This document shows, piece after piece, positions 7,773 to 17,977 of a stretch of 64,000 bases of DNA (within the stretch, counting starts at the first letter, position 1; every line of letters begins with the position of its first letter). Origin of the DNA: Marinirhabdus gelatinilytica. GTDB lineage: Bacteria > Bacteroidota > Bacteroidia > Flavobacteriales > Flavobacteriaceae. Position numbers and translations under genes: made by a program. The stretch lies in NCBI RefSeq assembly GCF_003353425.1, contig NZ_QRAO01000002.1, positions 296,496 through 360,495 on the forward strand, written 5' to 3'. The notes below the pieces were generated by a model. That model ran no database searches. It was not told the origin of the DNA and worked only from the letters and a program-made list of their open reading frames with translations.

Positions 7773-10700
7773 ATGAAAAAAATAACTTTTGGAATACTAT
7801 GTGTATTTCTTTCTTTTTTAATTGGCACATCGCAGGCGCAAACTTCTGCGAGTCAAATAGAAGCAGTTGTTGATCAATTGCTTGAGAATAACGAACTGCA
7901 ATCCAACGATACACAATGGGTTGTTACAGACCAATCTACAAGTACAATTAGCGGCGTAACCCATGTCTACTATAGGCAAGTTGTAAATGGCTTAGAGGTT
8001 TATGGAACCGAATCTGGTATTCACCTTACAGCTTCTGGTGATGTACTTACACAAAACAATCACTTTATAAACCAAGCTACAAATAGAGCGGTTTCAGGGA
8101 ACACACCCTCTATAAGTGCTGCACAGGCCGTACAAGCAGTTGCAGACCAACTAGGGTATAACATAAATGGTGGTATTTCGGTTGTAGCATCAAAAGAAGG
8201 TGTAGCACAGGAGACGCTATTGTCAAAAAGTGGAATCTCCCTAAGTGAAATTCCAGCAAAACTAACCTATCAACTTAATGATAACGACGAGCTTGTATTG
8301 GTTTGGGACCTTTCCATTCAGGAAATATCAGGTCACGATTGGTGGAGTTTACGAGTAGATGCAAACACAGGTAATATAGTAGACAAAGTTAACTGGATAG
8401 TAAGCTGTAATCTTTCACACGACCATAGTGCCGATGAAGCGGAAATATTGGACTACAACAAAAACTTGTACAATATTCCCAATTATACCGAAGCAGTTGA
8501 AACCGAAAACATGCCCCCCAATAGTTATGAGGTTATCGCAATTCCTACCGAAAGTCCTTACTTTGCACCAAGGACTATAGTAACAAGCCCCGAGGATTTA
8601 ACGGCCTCTCCTTTTGGATGGCATGATACCAATGGTGTCCCAGGAGCAGAATTTACCACTACACGTGGAAATAATGTTAATGCTTACGAAGATGGGGACA
8701 ACCAAGGTTTTCAACCAGATGGTGGTATAGACTTGGACTTTACTGGAGCAGGATTTCCGTTTGATCAAAACTATAGCAATGCAACACAATACGAAGCTGC
8801 AGCTATAACCAACCTATTTTACTGGAACAATATTATTCACGATGTTCTTTTCCAATATGGATTTGATGAAGCTTCAGGAAATTTCCAAGAAACCAATTAT
8901 AGTGGAGCTGGTGCAGGAAGTGATTCTGTAAATGCTGAAGCTCAAGATGGCTCAGGGACATGTAATGCAAATTTTGGCACCCCGCCAGATGGTTCAAATC
9001 CAACAATGCAGATGTATGTTTGTGGCGACAAGGATGGCGATTTTGACAACTTGGTTATCGTGCACGAATATGGTCACGGAGTATCCAATAGATTGACAGG
9101 AGGCCCAAGCCAATCGGGATGTCTTGGAAACTCAGAGCAAATGGGTGAAGGATGGAGCGATTATTTGGGAGCTATCTTAACTATGAACCCAGGCGATATG
9201 GCTACAGATGCCCGTCCAGTGGGTACGTATCTTTTTGGTCAAGGACCTACTGGTGGTGGGATTAGATCATTTCCATATAGCACAGATTTTAGCATAAACC
9301 CTCAAACGTACGACTATATTAAAACTGAATCTGTTCCTCACGGTGTTGGTTCTGTTTGGGCAACAATGCTCTGGGAGCTTACTTGGGAACTTATTGCCGA
9401 ACATGGCGTAGACAACAACATTTATAATTTTACTGGAGACGTAAACCTGGATGCAGGTAACGTACAAGCTCTTGCACTGGTTATGGAAGGGATGAAACTT
9501 CAACCCTGTAGCCCAGGTTTCGTAGATGGCCGTGATGCCATTTTTGCAGCAGACCAAGCCCTTTATGGTGGCGCTAACGAATGTCTTATCTGGGATGCTT
9601 TTGCACGTCGTGGTTTAGGGGTAAGTGCAGATCAAGGCTCTTCAAATAGCCGTAGCGACGGTACAGAAGCTTTTGACACACCTACTGGTGTGGCTAGTTT
9701 TGTAGCACCAGAAGACGTATGTGCATCGGCAGATGTTCTTACAGGATTATCTGGTGGTACTCCGTTTGGAGGGATGTATAGTGGACCTGGTGTAACAGAC
9801 GATGGTAACGGAAATACATATTCTTTCGACCCTGGAGCTGCTGGAGTTGGTGTACACAGTATAACTTATACTGTTCAAGCTAACGATTGTACCGTGGCTT
9901 CTTCAGATTCTGATACTATTGAAGTATTGGCAATACCCAACAGTCCAACAACAACTGGAGATATGGATATTTGTGTTGGAGATGCTGCCACAGTAACCGC
10001 TACACCGGTAGATCCCGCTAATGTTATTAGATGGTACGATGCCCAAAATGGAGGGAACTTCTTATTTGAAGGCACAGACTATACATTCAATCCAACAGGA
10101 AATACTACTGTATACGCACAGGAAAACCCTCCTGGACCACTTTCGCAATTGGTGATTTCTGAACTTACACTGGAAACCCCAGATAGGCTTGAAATCCAAA
10201 ACGTAGGTATTGCTCAAGATTATTCAGGTTACACTGTTGCTGTGAGCGAACAGCCTTATACTAATATAAACACCCAAAACAGTGTTGAACAAACATTGGG
10301 AGCTATGGGCGCAGATTCTGTTGTCACGTTCAGTGACGAGTCTGGTAATGCAGATTACTGGGGCGATAATATTTGGTGGGATAACGATGGTACCGGATGG
10401 ATCATAGTTATCGACGATGCCGGTAATGTTGTAGACTCTGTATTCTGGAACTTCACTGCTGCCGAAATTTCTGGCCTCAATGTTACGATAAATGGATTTA
10501 ATATCACTGCGGCAGATCTAGATTGGTCTGGTCCTGGTGCTGCACTTACTGCAGATTGTGGTGAATCCTTCAAGAGATTTGGTGAAACAGACTCTAGTGC
10601 AGATTGGTCTAATACGTGTGATGATGAAACCTATGGTGTGGCTGGAGATGTAGGCCTTGGCTTTGCAGGCTGTCTTGCTGAAAGAGCTCCTGCCCAAGTA

Positions 10701-11225
10701 ACAGTAGATGCTGTTGACCCTACCATTACTTGCCCAGCAGACGAAACTGTAACGGTTAACCAAGGTGAACAATACACGTTGCCAGACTATACAGGGGTTG
10801 CAACTGCTACAGATAATTGTGCTGCTACACCTGTAATCTCACAAAACCCAACAGCGGGAACACAGGTAGGTCCTGGCGTTACACAAATAACCATGACAGC
10901 TACTGATGCTGCTGGGAATGAGGCAACCTGTACTTTTGATGTTACGGTTGAAGAGAATATACTAAGTATTGAAGAACTTTCGCTTAAAAACGGAATCGCT
11001 TTGTATCCTAACCCAACCACAGGAATGGTTACTATTAGCAACAATAGCGAGCAAGTATTGACCAATGCTGTAGTTACCGACGTAAACGGTCGAACTATTT
11101 ACACAATAGATCTCTCCGGAGCAAATGCAACTACACTATCATTGGAAAATGTTGCAACTGGTTTGTATTTTGTTAGGATTAATTCTGAACAAGCAAGCAT
11201 TATAAAACGAATTATCAAAAGGTAA
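7773..11225 (+). CDS. Secreted M36 (fungalysin) metalloprotease with T9SS sorting domain
   Basis: 1150 residues. A signal peptide (ending TSQAQT, about residue 24) precedes an FTP-type propeptide (about 30-200) and an M36 catalytic domain with zinc motif HEYGH near residue 430 and downstream Glu in GEGWSDYLGA. After the protease come an Ig-like region, a lamin-tail-like segment (LVISELTLETPDRLEIQNVG), and a HYR-type domain (ITCPADETVTVN to ATCTFDVTV). The last 80 residues are a type IX secretion sorting domain (LYPNPTTG, GLYFVRI, ending IIKR). It is thus predicted to cross the outer membrane and digest extracellular protein. A possible promoter (TTTG at 7693, TATATTTT at 7714) lies upstream. 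Confidence 0.95.
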   Translation: MKKITFGILCVFLSFLIGTSQAQTSASQIEAVVDQLLENNELQSNDTQWVVTDQSTSTISGVTHVYYRQVVNGLEVYGTESGIHLTASGDVLTQNNHFINQATNRAVSGNTPSISAAQAVQAVADQLGYNINGGISVVASKEGVAQETLLSKSGISLSEIPAKLTYQLNDNDELVLVWDLSIQEISGHDWWSLRVDANTGNIVDKVNWIVSCNLSHDHSADEAEILDYNKNLYNIPNYTEAVETENMPPNSYEVIAIPTESPYFAPRTIVTSPEDLTASPFGWHDTNGVPGAEFTTTRGNNVNAYEDGDNQGFQPDGGIDLDFTGAGFPFDQNYSNATQYEAAAITNLFYWNNIIHDVLFQYGFDEASGNFQETNYSGAGAGSDSVNAEAQDGSGTCNANFGTPPDGSNPTMQMYVCGDKDGDFDNLVIVHEYGHGVSNRLTGGPSQSGCLGNSEQMGEGWSDYLGAILTMNPGDMATDARPVGTYLFGQGPTGGGIRSFPYSTDFSINPQTYDYIKTESVPHGVGSVWATMLWELTWELIAEHGVDNNIYNFTGDVNLDAGNVQALALVMEGMKLQPCSPGFVDGRDAIFAADQALYGGANECLIWDAFARRGLGVSADQGSSNSRSDGTEAFDTPTGVASFVAPEDVCASADVLTGLSGGTPFGGMYSGPGVTDDGNGNTYSFDPGAAGVGVHSITYTVQANDCTVASSDSDTIEVLAIPNSPTTTGDMDICVGDAATVTATPVDPANVIRWYDAQNGGNFLFEGTDYTFNPTGNTTVYAQENPPGPLSQLVISELTLETPDRLEIQNVGIAQDYSGYTVAVSEQPYTNINTQNSVEQTLGAMGADSVVTFSDESGNADYWGDNIWWDNDGTGWIIVIDDAGNVVDSVFWNFTAAEISGLNVTINGFNITAADLDWSGPGAALTADCGESFKRFGETDSSADWSNTCDDETYGVAGDVGLGFAGCLAERAPAQVTVDAVDPTITCPADETVTVNQGEQYTLPDYTGVATATDNCAATPVISQNPTAGTQVGPGVTQITMTATDAAGNEATCTFDVTVEENILSIEELSLKNGIALYPNPTTGMVTISNNSEQVLTNAVVTDVNGRTIYTIDLSGANATTLSLENVATGLYFVRINSEQASIIKRIIKR

Positions 11226-11376
11226 GTCTATATAGGATATAGATTCAATAAAGCCCTGACTCTTTAGCCGGGGTTTTATTTTTGGTATTGTCTTTGTATT
11301 ATATGTACCGTAGTATTGAAACATACAGTAAACACGACAGCTTACCGTGTCCCTAAAAAGAAACAAGACTATATAC

Positions 11377-11407
11377 AAAAGCCTCTAGTGTATCACTAGA
11401 GGCTTTT
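11377..11407. terminator. Bidirectional terminator between M36 protease and sodC
   Basis: A perfect inverted repeat, AAAAGCCTCTAGTG, loop TAT, and its complement. A-rich and T-rich ends let it work on both strands, which fits its place between convergent genes. A second, decayed hairpin (AAAGCCC to GGGGTTTT, about 11252-11279) lies closer to the protease stop. Confidence 0.8.
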
Positions 11408-11430
11408 TATGTATAAATAGTTGTTGTGTC

Positions 11431-12027
11431 TTACTGAATTATCCCTCCGCAGCTCACTCGGGCTCCTGCGGCTCCAGAAGGTTGTGAGGTGAAATCGTCA
11501 GCTCCTTTGTGTACTATAATGGCTTTACCAATGATGTTCTTGGTATCATCGTCACAGCCTATGCACCACTCATTGGTAGTCATTGTGATAGAGCCATTCC
11601 CATCGCTATCTGCTTCAAAGTTACCTATGTCCCCTTTATGGTATCCATCTGCATCTCCCCACTTTCCGTGATCTTCAAATGTAGGGTTCCAGTGACCCCC
11701 AGAAGATGTTGCATCTGCTGCTGAGCAGTCTGCTTCTTCGTGGATATGTATGGCGTGCGTACCTGGTTCCAGTCCGCTTATTTCAGCAACCATTTTTACG
11801 TTTCCACCCGTTTCAGTAAACTGGACCTTTCCGGTTGCGTTGCTATTGCTCTTCGAATCAAGGCGCAAAGTTACCTCCTTGGCAGTTAGTGCTTGTGCTT
11901 TCTTGGTTTCAGTTTGCTCAATTTCTTGTTTAACATCTTCCTCTTTTTCAGAATCTTTAGTTTCGTTCTTACAGCTTACCAACCCCAAAATTGCTACGCT
12001 CAGACAGGTTATAAATATTCGTTTCAT
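11431..12027 (-). CDS. sodC: Cu/Zn superoxide dismutase, lipoprotein
   Basis: 198 residues. A lipobox (AILGLVSC) places it in the envelope. After an acidic linker (about residues 20-50) comes the SOD fold with the copper and zinc ligands HIHEEADC, SGGHWNP, DHGKWGDADG and the late copper His in AIIVHKGADDF. The Cys pair of the fold is present (DCSA, RVSCGG). It turns superoxide into peroxide and oxygen outside the cytoplasm. It is a single gene with its own promoter-like sequence. Confidence 0.95.
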   Translation of the reverse strand: MKRIFITCLSVAILGLVSCKNETKDSEKEEDVKQEIEQTETKKAQALTAKEVTLRLDSKSNSNATGKVQFTETGGNVKMVAEISGLEPGTHAIHIHEEADCSAADATSSGGHWNPTFEDHGKWGDADGYHKGDIGNFEADSDGNGSITMTTNEWCIGCDDDTKNIIGKAIIVHKGADDFTSQPSGAAGARVSCGGIIQ

Positions 12028-12054
12028 AATTATTGTTTTTAAGTTATTGTCCTA

Positions 12055-12085
12055 TAAATGTACAGTCTATTAAGCGTAACAACAA
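12055..12085 (-). promoter_or_regulatory. Putative promoter of sodC
   Basis: Read on the minus strand: TTG (12085-12083), 20 bases, then TACATTTA (12062-12055). This is one base off the TAnnTTTG consensus and lies 28 bases before the sodC ATG. Confidence 0.45.
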
Positions 12086-12109
12086 ACTTTTAAAACAATC
12101 TTAACGATG

Positions 12110-12589
12110 CTATTTTGTAAGTAGTTTAAGATCTGTAAGCCCTTTTTTTAAATTTTCAGAAATCAACAAAGCTCTGTCCACTCTTTTTTGGGTGTCCTTG
12201 ATACGTATGATATGATAGATGAGACTTCGTTTTTTTCCATCGGGCAATCTTTCAAAAAGCTGTAATGCCTCGTAATCTGTTTCAATAACTGCCTTAAACT
12301 CTTCGGGCATTTCAACCCCGTATTTAGTAGTGTTTTCAAGAATCTGTAGTTGAAAATACTCTGACGTGGTAACCCCCAGTTCTTTTTGGTACCGTTTTCC
12401 GAAGCTGATCAATACCTCATCGTTTCGCTTATGCAGTTTTCCGTGAAAACTAATTGTATTGCCCTTGTAAAATGCTTTGAGTGCCACACGAGAATGTTTA
12501 TCCTCAATAAAAGGTTGCGCATAAGTATACGGAACTATAACCGAGTGGGTTCCAGTGATGTTTACTTCAAATTTGGGAGATTGTAACAC
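12110..12589 (-). CDS. DUF1905 / YdeI-OmdA family protein
   Basis: 159 residues. The first half is a DUF1905 domain (strands around FEVNITGTHSVIVPY and VALKAFYKGNTISFHGKL); the second half is the helical YdeI/OmpD-associated domain (MPEEFKAVIETDYEALQLFERLP, then KRSLIYHIIRIKDTQKR). Biochemical function is unknown for this family. The start codon is GTG at 12589, one base after the TAG stop of the upstream hydrolase gene, so it is probably translated by coupling. Cytoplasmic; no signal peptide. Confidence 0.82.
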   Translation of the reverse strand: MLQSPKFEVNITGTHSVIVPYTYAQPFIEDKHSRVALKAFYKGNTISFHGKLHKRNDEVLISFGKRYQKELGVTTSEYFQLQILENTTKYGVEMPEEFKAVIETDYEALQLFERLPDGKKRSLIYHIIRIKDTQKRVDRALLISENLKKGLTDLKLLTK

Positions 12590-12590
12590 G

Positions 12591-13808
12591 CTATTCTATA
12601 ATGCTGGTGATTATTTGGGTTTCGCTGTGCAAGGTTTTGTGGACGGGACATTTATCGGCAATTTGAAGCAATCGTTTTACTTGTTTTTCATTTAGGTCTC
12701 CTATTAGTTTAATTTCTCTTGTAAAAGTGTCAATCTTTGCATTCTCGTTTTCACAATCATCACAATCTATAGCATGTTTTTTCCCATAGCTAACGTGTAC
12801 TTCTACATTTCTAATTTTCCACCCTTTTCGCCTTGCGTACATTTGTAGGGTCATTGCGGTACAGGATGCCAATCCTCCAGAGACCAACTCGTATGGTGTA
12901 GGGCCATAATCGTCACCTCCCAAGCGCACTGGTTCATCGGCTTTAGAGTAATGATTTCCTAGCTTTAGAAGAGTTGTAAACGTATCCTCATCATCCAAGC
13001 TGGCAACAACTTGATGGCTGCTCTTAATTTCTTCTTGTAAAGGTATATCAATATATCTTGCTGCCCATCCAGCTACTACCTTGCCTACATAGGCTGCATT
13101 TTTTTTATCAATAAGTAAATGTTCCGAGCCGTCCAATGTCACAAAACTCTTAGGGTGTTTTGCAGCATGGTAGATTTCTTCGGCATTTTTAATAGAAACC
13201 GTGGCATCTTGTGGTGAGTGCATAATAAGTAGCGCTTTTCCGTCCAGTTTTGCAGCTGCTTGTTCGCAAGATTGTTTTTCAAGGTCGTCCAAGAATTGTT
13301 TTTTGAATGTAAAGTCACGACCGGCAAGGCTTACCGTGGCTTGTCCGTCTTCGACGATAGTTTCAGCTTTTTCACCAAATTGTTTTTTTACATGAATAGG
13401 ATTGCTGGGCGCACCAATAGTAGCCAGGGCTTGGATACTTTCAATCTCGCTTGCGGCAAAAATCGCTGCGGCTCCTCCCAACGAATGGCCCACGAGTAGG
13501 GAAGGGGCTTTATATTCTTTTGCAAGGAAGGTTGCGGCACTTACCAAATCGTCCACATTGCTGGAAAAGTTGGTGTCTGCAAAATCGCCCTCGCTATCAC
13601 CAAGACCGGTGAAATCGAACCGTAAAACACCAAATCCTTGGCTGGCCAAGGCCTTGCTTACATTCCTCACGGCACTAAAATCCTTGGTACACGTAAAACA
13701 ATGCGCAAAAATGGCGAAGTTGTGCGGGTCTTGCTCCAACGGTAAATCCATACGCCCAGAAAGGGTAGCCCCGTTATGGTTGGTAAAGGTGATTTTGCTG
13801 CTTTTCAT
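12591..13808 (-). CDS. Alpha/beta-hydrolase fused to OsmC domain
   Basis: About 405 residues from ATG at 13808; a longer reading from 13841 adds 11 residues that do not look like the domain start. The N-terminal 250 residues are an alpha/beta-hydrolase with nucleophile elbow GHSLGGAA, Asp in HSPQDATVS and His in DGSEHLLID. The C-terminal 130 residues are an OsmC/Ohr-like domain: GLASCTAMTLQMYAR holds the first redox Cys and DKCPVHKTL the second. OsmC proteins reduce organic peroxides with paired cysteines. The fusion is known in several bacteria; the joint substrate is not established. It runs with the DUF1905 gene downstream. Confidence 0.9.
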   Translation of the reverse strand: MKSSKITFTNHNGATLSGRMDLPLEQDPHNFAIFAHCFTCTKDFSAVRNVSKALASQGFGVLRFDFTGLGDSEGDFADTNFSSNVDDLVSAATFLAKEYKAPSLLVGHSLGGAAAIFAASEIESIQALATIGAPSNPIHVKKQFGEKAETIVEDGQATVSLAGRDFTFKKQFLDDLEKQSCEQAAAKLDGKALLIMHSPQDATVSIKNAEEIYHAAKHPKSFVTLDGSEHLLIDKKNAAYVGKVVAGWAARYIDIPLQEEIKSSHQVVASLDDEDTFTTLLKLGNHYSKADEPVRLGGDDYGPTPYELVSGGLASCTAMTLQMYARRKGWKIRNVEVHVSYGKKHAIDCDDCENENAKIDTFTREIKLIGDLNEKQVKRLLQIADKCPVHKTLHSETQIITSIIE

Positions 13809-13919
13809 ATGAAGGGAATAAAGAGTAAAGACCGTACGCAAGCTCTCTGAAAAAACAAAGGCTTACTCATTGGATCTTATAATTATTAATAATCTTTTTT
13901 TATTCGTCAAGATTTTCCT

Positions 13920-14615
13920 CTAACTCCCATTATCACCTTTTGTAAAATCCAGACTAAAATGTAACTGAACCAACAATCTATCAAAATCCGGTCCGTCCAA
14001 GTGGATTCTTTGGTAGCCCACGCGTGTCTTCAGCAAATCACTTATGGTATAGCTTAGTCCAACACCCAGCCAGTTTTGTGCAAAAGTAGGCTCATCGCCT
14101 ACATTTAACCATATTTCGTTATAGATATCGGCACTCCACTTGTCGTAAAAAGGATACACCAATTTTCCCATATAACGGAACCAATGGCGGGTATCTGTAT
14201 TGCCATTATTTACAATAAACCTATTTTCCAGCCTCGCACGGTGATCTACCTTCACTTTCCCGAGATTATGGTCTAGATAAATATCCTCTACAATCCGGTG
14301 CTCATCAAAAGAGGGCGGAATGTCACTAAGGTACGAAAAATCATTTCTGAAATACGCATATCCCAAACCAACAGATAGTCCTTCCATTATACGGTATTTT
14401 GCTCCCGTGCGGACCTTGAACTGTTGGATTTCACTGGTCAGTTCAAAAAAGCGAACTTGTGTTTGCAACCCAATAGAAAGTTTTTCTGAAGCTTTACTGC
14501 TTGACGAAAGTATATACCAAGCTCCAAATTCTTCAAATTCATTTGGTGTTTCTTGTGCTGTACTATTTGCGAATGCGAGTAGGGCCATAACGATCCCTAA
14601 CAGTAATTTTCTCAT
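13920..14615 (-). CDS. DUF2490 family outer-membrane-like protein
   Basis: 231 residues with a signal peptide (cut after ANSTAQ). The rest is a run of alternating strands with aromatic girdles (WYILSSSSKASEKLSIGLQ, FKVRTGAKYRIMEGLSVGLGYAYF, HRARLENRF), ending in HFSLDF, as in DUF2490 proteins, which are predicted small outer-membrane beta-barrels. Function is unknown. It lies 28 bp after the large propeller gene at 14644 on the same strand and may be on its transcript. Confidence 0.82.
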   Translation of the reverse strand: MRKLLLGIVMALLAFANSTAQETPNEFEEFGAWYILSSSSKASEKLSIGLQTQVRFFELTSEIQQFKVRTGAKYRIMEGLSVGLGYAYFRNDFSYLSDIPPSFDEHRIVEDIYLDHNLGKVKVDHRARLENRFIVNNGNTDTRHWFRYMGKLVYPFYDKWSADIYNEIWLNVGDEPTFAQNWLGVGLSYTISDLLKTRVGYQRIHLDGPDFDRLLVQLHFSLDFTKGDNGS

Positions 14616-14643
14616 AAAATGTAATGATTTTTTTATTATAGTC

Positions 14644-17600
14644 TTATTTTTCTAATGTAAAGGTTTTTGTCTCTTTGAACCTATCGAGTGTGATGTTTTC
14701 CATACGGGTTCTATATGCGGCCCACTCCTTATTAAAGAATGCATTGGTTTTTTGGAGTGCACTCTGTAACTCGTCCTCGGCCTGTTGGATCAAGGTGCGT
14801 TCGGTTTTCGTTAAACCGTTGGGGCGGCTCCCGCTGTACCAATTGGCCTGGCCAATACGTTGCATAACCGTAATCTCGGGGTTACGGGTTATACCTTGAC
14901 GTTTGTCTTCTTTACCAATGAAGAAAGCAATGACAGAATCTATTTGTTTCACGATTTCTTTTGAAGCCTTAATCTCTTCCTTGTATCTTTTCTTATCCTC
15001 TTTTGAAAGTTTTTTGCTAAAATCTTCAGCAGAATTTTTGCTCTCCACTAGTTGTTTTACAGCATCGGCAGCGGTTTGGGTCATTTTTTCCAAGTCTTTG
15101 GAAGCATTGTAACTATCAATTATGGCTTGCTGCGGAATATCTAACCTTGGATCACTTTCTACTTTCACCGTGGTTGTGGTTGTATTACCATCAAACTCCA
15201 TATCTATACGATACGTTCCAGGCTTCACCTGCGTCCCACGGGGTTCACTTTTACGCTTTTGTATTTTTCTAGATGGTCTGTCCACACCCGCTTCGTCCAT
15301 ACGCCAGTGCCAAGTGTAAATACCTGTACTGTCTGGTTTTTTCTGCTTTAGGGTACGTATCAACTTGGTTCCGTCATAAATCTTCATATAAATGGAGTCC
15401 TTGCTTGGTTTGCTATCTTCCATATCATCGTCGTCTTGTGCTTCTGTACCTGTCGAGCTATCATCTTCATTAGCATCTTTTTCTTCACTATCCTTTTCAT
15501 CTTCGGGAGCATTAAAGTAATAGCGAATTCTTGCACCACCCGCTCTGTTTTCTGCATTGTACAACGCATCGCCACCAAAACGGCTTCCTGTGGGTTGTTG
15601 GTAGGCAGCCTGATAAGCCGTAGGCGGATCGAAAACCTTGATAGTTTCATTAAATACTGAAGAATTTTTAGCAATTTCCCGTAAAGGTTTTATATCGTCC
15701 AATACCCAAGCGGAACGGCCAAAGGTTCCTATCACCAAATCGTCCTCCCGTTCTTGAATCACCAGGTCTTTTACCGAAACCGTTGGGAAACCATTGGTCC
15801 ATTTCATCCAATCGCTACCTGCGTTTGTGGAAACGTACAACCCATCATCAGTTCCCAAGAAGAGTAGATTTTTTTCTTTCGGGTCTTCCACAATACTCAG
15901 GGTATAGCTCTCAACATCGTTTTCATCAACAATACGGTTCCACGTTTTTCCATAGTTGGTTGTTCTATAGGCGTATGGGGTATAATTGAACCTTCGGTAA
16001 TCGTTGGCCACCAAAAGAGCTTCGCCTTTGTTTTTGTTACTGGCCTTGATTTGCACTATCCAGCTTCCTTCTGGCAATCCAGGAAGATTCTTGGAGACAT
16101 CGGTCCAGCTTTGTCCGCCATTTTGGGTGTAATGTACCCGGCCATCATCGGTTCCCGCCCAAAGCATATTTTGCTCTAGGGGAGAGGGTTCAATCACTAA
16201 AATAGTAGTATGGTTTTCTGCTCCGGTGGCATCCATTGTTAAGCCACCGCTTTCGCTCTGTTTTTGCTTTTCGGGATCGTTGGTAGTAAGGTCTGGCGAG
16301 ATTACTTCCCAGGTCAAGCCCTTATTGGTAGACTTATGCACAAATTGACTTCCGAAGTAAATGGTACTAGTATCAAACGGATCGATATTTATGGCACTGT
16401 TCCAGTTAAAACGAAGAAATACCTCTGGGTCAGGATGTGTTGGCTTTACGGTATAGTTATTACCGGTTTTCCAGTCGTAACGGCTTACGAAACCTTGCTG
16501 GCTCATACTCCACCCATAGCGGCTGTCGTCACGGTCTGGCACTACGTCAAACCCATCACCAAAACTGATTTCCTGCCAATAGCTGTTACGAATACCCTGC
16601 GCTTTCCAAACATAGGCAGGCCCGCGCCAGCTTCCGTTATCCTGCATCCCGCCATAGACGTTGTAGGGAAATTCGTTATCTACATTGATATGGTAAAACT
16701 GGGCCACGGGAAGGTTGCCCACAAAACGCCAGGACTTTCCTCCATCGTGGGTGATGTTAAGACCCCCGTCGTTTCCGTCCATCATGAAACTACCATCGGT
16801 GGGATGGATCCACCAGGCGTGGTGGTCTGGATGCACACCGTTGTCCACACCGTAAGCGGGCATTAATTGTTTGAAGTTATTTCCGCCATCTTCGGAAACA
16901 TTCACATACGTAAATACCGAATAGACCCTGTTTTCATTTTCGGGATCTACAAAAATATCGCTGTAGTAAAAGGGACGGTTGCCTATGTCGTTCTTGTCGT
17001 TAATTTTTTTCCAATTGAAGCCACCGTCTTCAGATTTATAAAGTGCGTTTTTCTTGGCTTCTACCAGTGCATATACAATATTGGGTTTGTTGGGAGCTAT
17101 GGCAAGACCAATACGGCCTAGTTCACCTTTCGGCAAACCATCGGCATCAGTTCGCTCTTCCCAAGTTTCTCCACCGTCGTGGGTAATAAAAAGTCCAGAA
17201 CCTTCTCCACCCGAATTAAAAAACCACGGGTCGCGTTTGTGTTCCCACATGGCCACGATCAATTTGTTAGGGTTGGTGGGATCCATCACCATATCGGCTA
17301 CACCTGTTTTTTCATTCTGAAACAGAATTTTCTTCCACGTTTTTCCACCATCGGTTGTTTTGTAAACGCCACGCTCTGGGTGTATGCCCCAGGGAGAGCC
17401 AATGGCACCCACGTACACGGTATTGGGATCGGTAGGGTCAATGATGATTCGGTGGATGTGGCGGGTGTTCTGTAGTCCCATTTCCATCCAGTTTTTTCCA
17501 CCGTCCAAACTTTTATACACACCGAAGCCACCGTTCAGGCTGTTTCTAGGGTTTCCTTCGCCAGTCCCAACCCAGATCACGCTGGGGTTGCTCTGCTGGA

Positions 17601-17874
17601 TAGCTACCGCACCAATACTAGCGGTTTTTTCATTATCGAAAATGGGCTCCCACTTTATGCCGCCACTGGTACTTTTCCAAAGTCCACCCGATGCCGTGCC
17701 CACATACATTACATCAGGATTTTCGGTTACCACATCAATCGAGGTAACGCGACCGGACATTCCCCCTGGGCCAATATTGCGGGGTTTTATATCTTTTAGC
17801 ATGTCGTTGGTGAGTTGTTGGGCCGAAAGGCTGCTAACAACCAATACAAAAATTAGGGTGAGAATATGTTTCAT
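14644..17874 (-). CDS. Exported BNR/sortilin-type beta-propeller protein (VPS10/glycosyl-hydrolase-like)
   Basis: 1076 residues with a signal peptide (ending SSLSAQ). Residues about 30-720 hold many BNR/Asp-box repeats of the S-x-DxGxxW type (KSLDGGKNWMEM, KTTDGGKTWKKI, THDGGETWEE, STNAGSDWMKW). They form large beta-propellers like those of sortilin/VPS10 and xyloglucanase-type glycosidases. The C-terminal 330 residues include an acidic linker (DEKDSEEKDANEDDSS), an Ig-like strand region (RGTQVKPGTYRIDMEFDG) and a helical tail. Bacteroidota carry many of these proteins; most have no known substrate. No T9SS tail is visible. Antisense open frames inside it are artefacts. Confidence 0.85.
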   Translation of the reverse strand: MKHILTLIFVLVVSSLSAQQLTNDMLKDIKPRNIGPGGMSGRVTSIDVVTENPDVMYVGTASGGLWKSTSGGIKWEPIFDNEKTASIGAVAIQQSNPSVIWVGTGEGNPRNSLNGGFGVYKSLDGGKNWMEMGLQNTRHIHRIIIDPTDPNTVYVGAIGSPWGIHPERGVYKTTDGGKTWKKILFQNEKTGVADMVMDPTNPNKLIVAMWEHKRDPWFFNSGGEGSGLFITHDGGETWEERTDADGLPKGELGRIGLAIAPNKPNIVYALVEAKKNALYKSEDGGFNWKKINDKNDIGNRPFYYSDIFVDPENENRVYSVFTYVNVSEDGGNNFKQLMPAYGVDNGVHPDHHAWWIHPTDGSFMMDGNDGGLNITHDGGKSWRFVGNLPVAQFYHINVDNEFPYNVYGGMQDNGSWRGPAYVWKAQGIRNSYWQEISFGDGFDVVPDRDDSRYGWSMSQQGFVSRYDWKTGNNYTVKPTHPDPEVFLRFNWNSAINIDPFDTSTIYFGSQFVHKSTNKGLTWEVISPDLTTNDPEKQKQSESGGLTMDATGAENHTTILVIEPSPLEQNMLWAGTDDGRVHYTQNGGQSWTDVSKNLPGLPEGSWIVQIKASNKNKGEALLVANDYRRFNYTPYAYRTTNYGKTWNRIVDENDVESYTLSIVEDPKEKNLLFLGTDDGLYVSTNAGSDWMKWTNGFPTVSVKDLVIQEREDDLVIGTFGRSAWVLDDIKPLREIAKNSSVFNETIKVFDPPTAYQAAYQQPTGSRFGGDALYNAENRAGGARIRYYFNAPEDEKDSEEKDANEDDSSTGTEAQDDDDMEDSKPSKDSIYMKIYDGTKLIRTLKQKKPDSTGIYTWHWRMDEAGVDRPSRKIQKRKSEPRGTQVKPGTYRIDMEFDGNTTTTTVKVESDPRLDIPQQAIIDSYNASKDLEKMTQTAADAVKQLVESKNSAEDFSKKLSKEDKKRYKEEIKASKEIVKQIDSVIAFFIGKEDKRQGITRNPEITVMQRIGQANWYSGSRPNGLTKTERTLIQQAEDELQSALQKTNAFFNKEWAAYRTRMENITLDRFKETKTFTLEK

Positions 17875-17923
17875 TTGTGTGGAAGTTTAAGGGGCCTAAA
17901 GATACCATTCTTATACCACAATT

Positions 17924-17958
17924 GAAAAATCCCTTTAGGGAAGCAGTTAAAGGGATTT
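17924..17958 (-). terminator. Terminator of the mscS gene
   Basis: Stem AAATCCCTTTA at 17927-17937 pairs with 17948-17958 around a 10-base loop. On the minus strand it ends in GGGATTTTTC, just downstream of the MscS stop. Confidence 0.7.
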
Positions 17959-17977
17959 AGGTGTTGCAGGTAGAATA

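Noticed and set aside
12591-13841. Longer start for the hydrolase-OsmC gene at 13841
   Set aside because: The 11 extra residues do not resemble the family start; ATG at 13808 fits better.
16264-16866. 200-residue + strand frame inside the propeller gene
   Set aside because: Antisense shadow of a well-supported 1076-residue gene.
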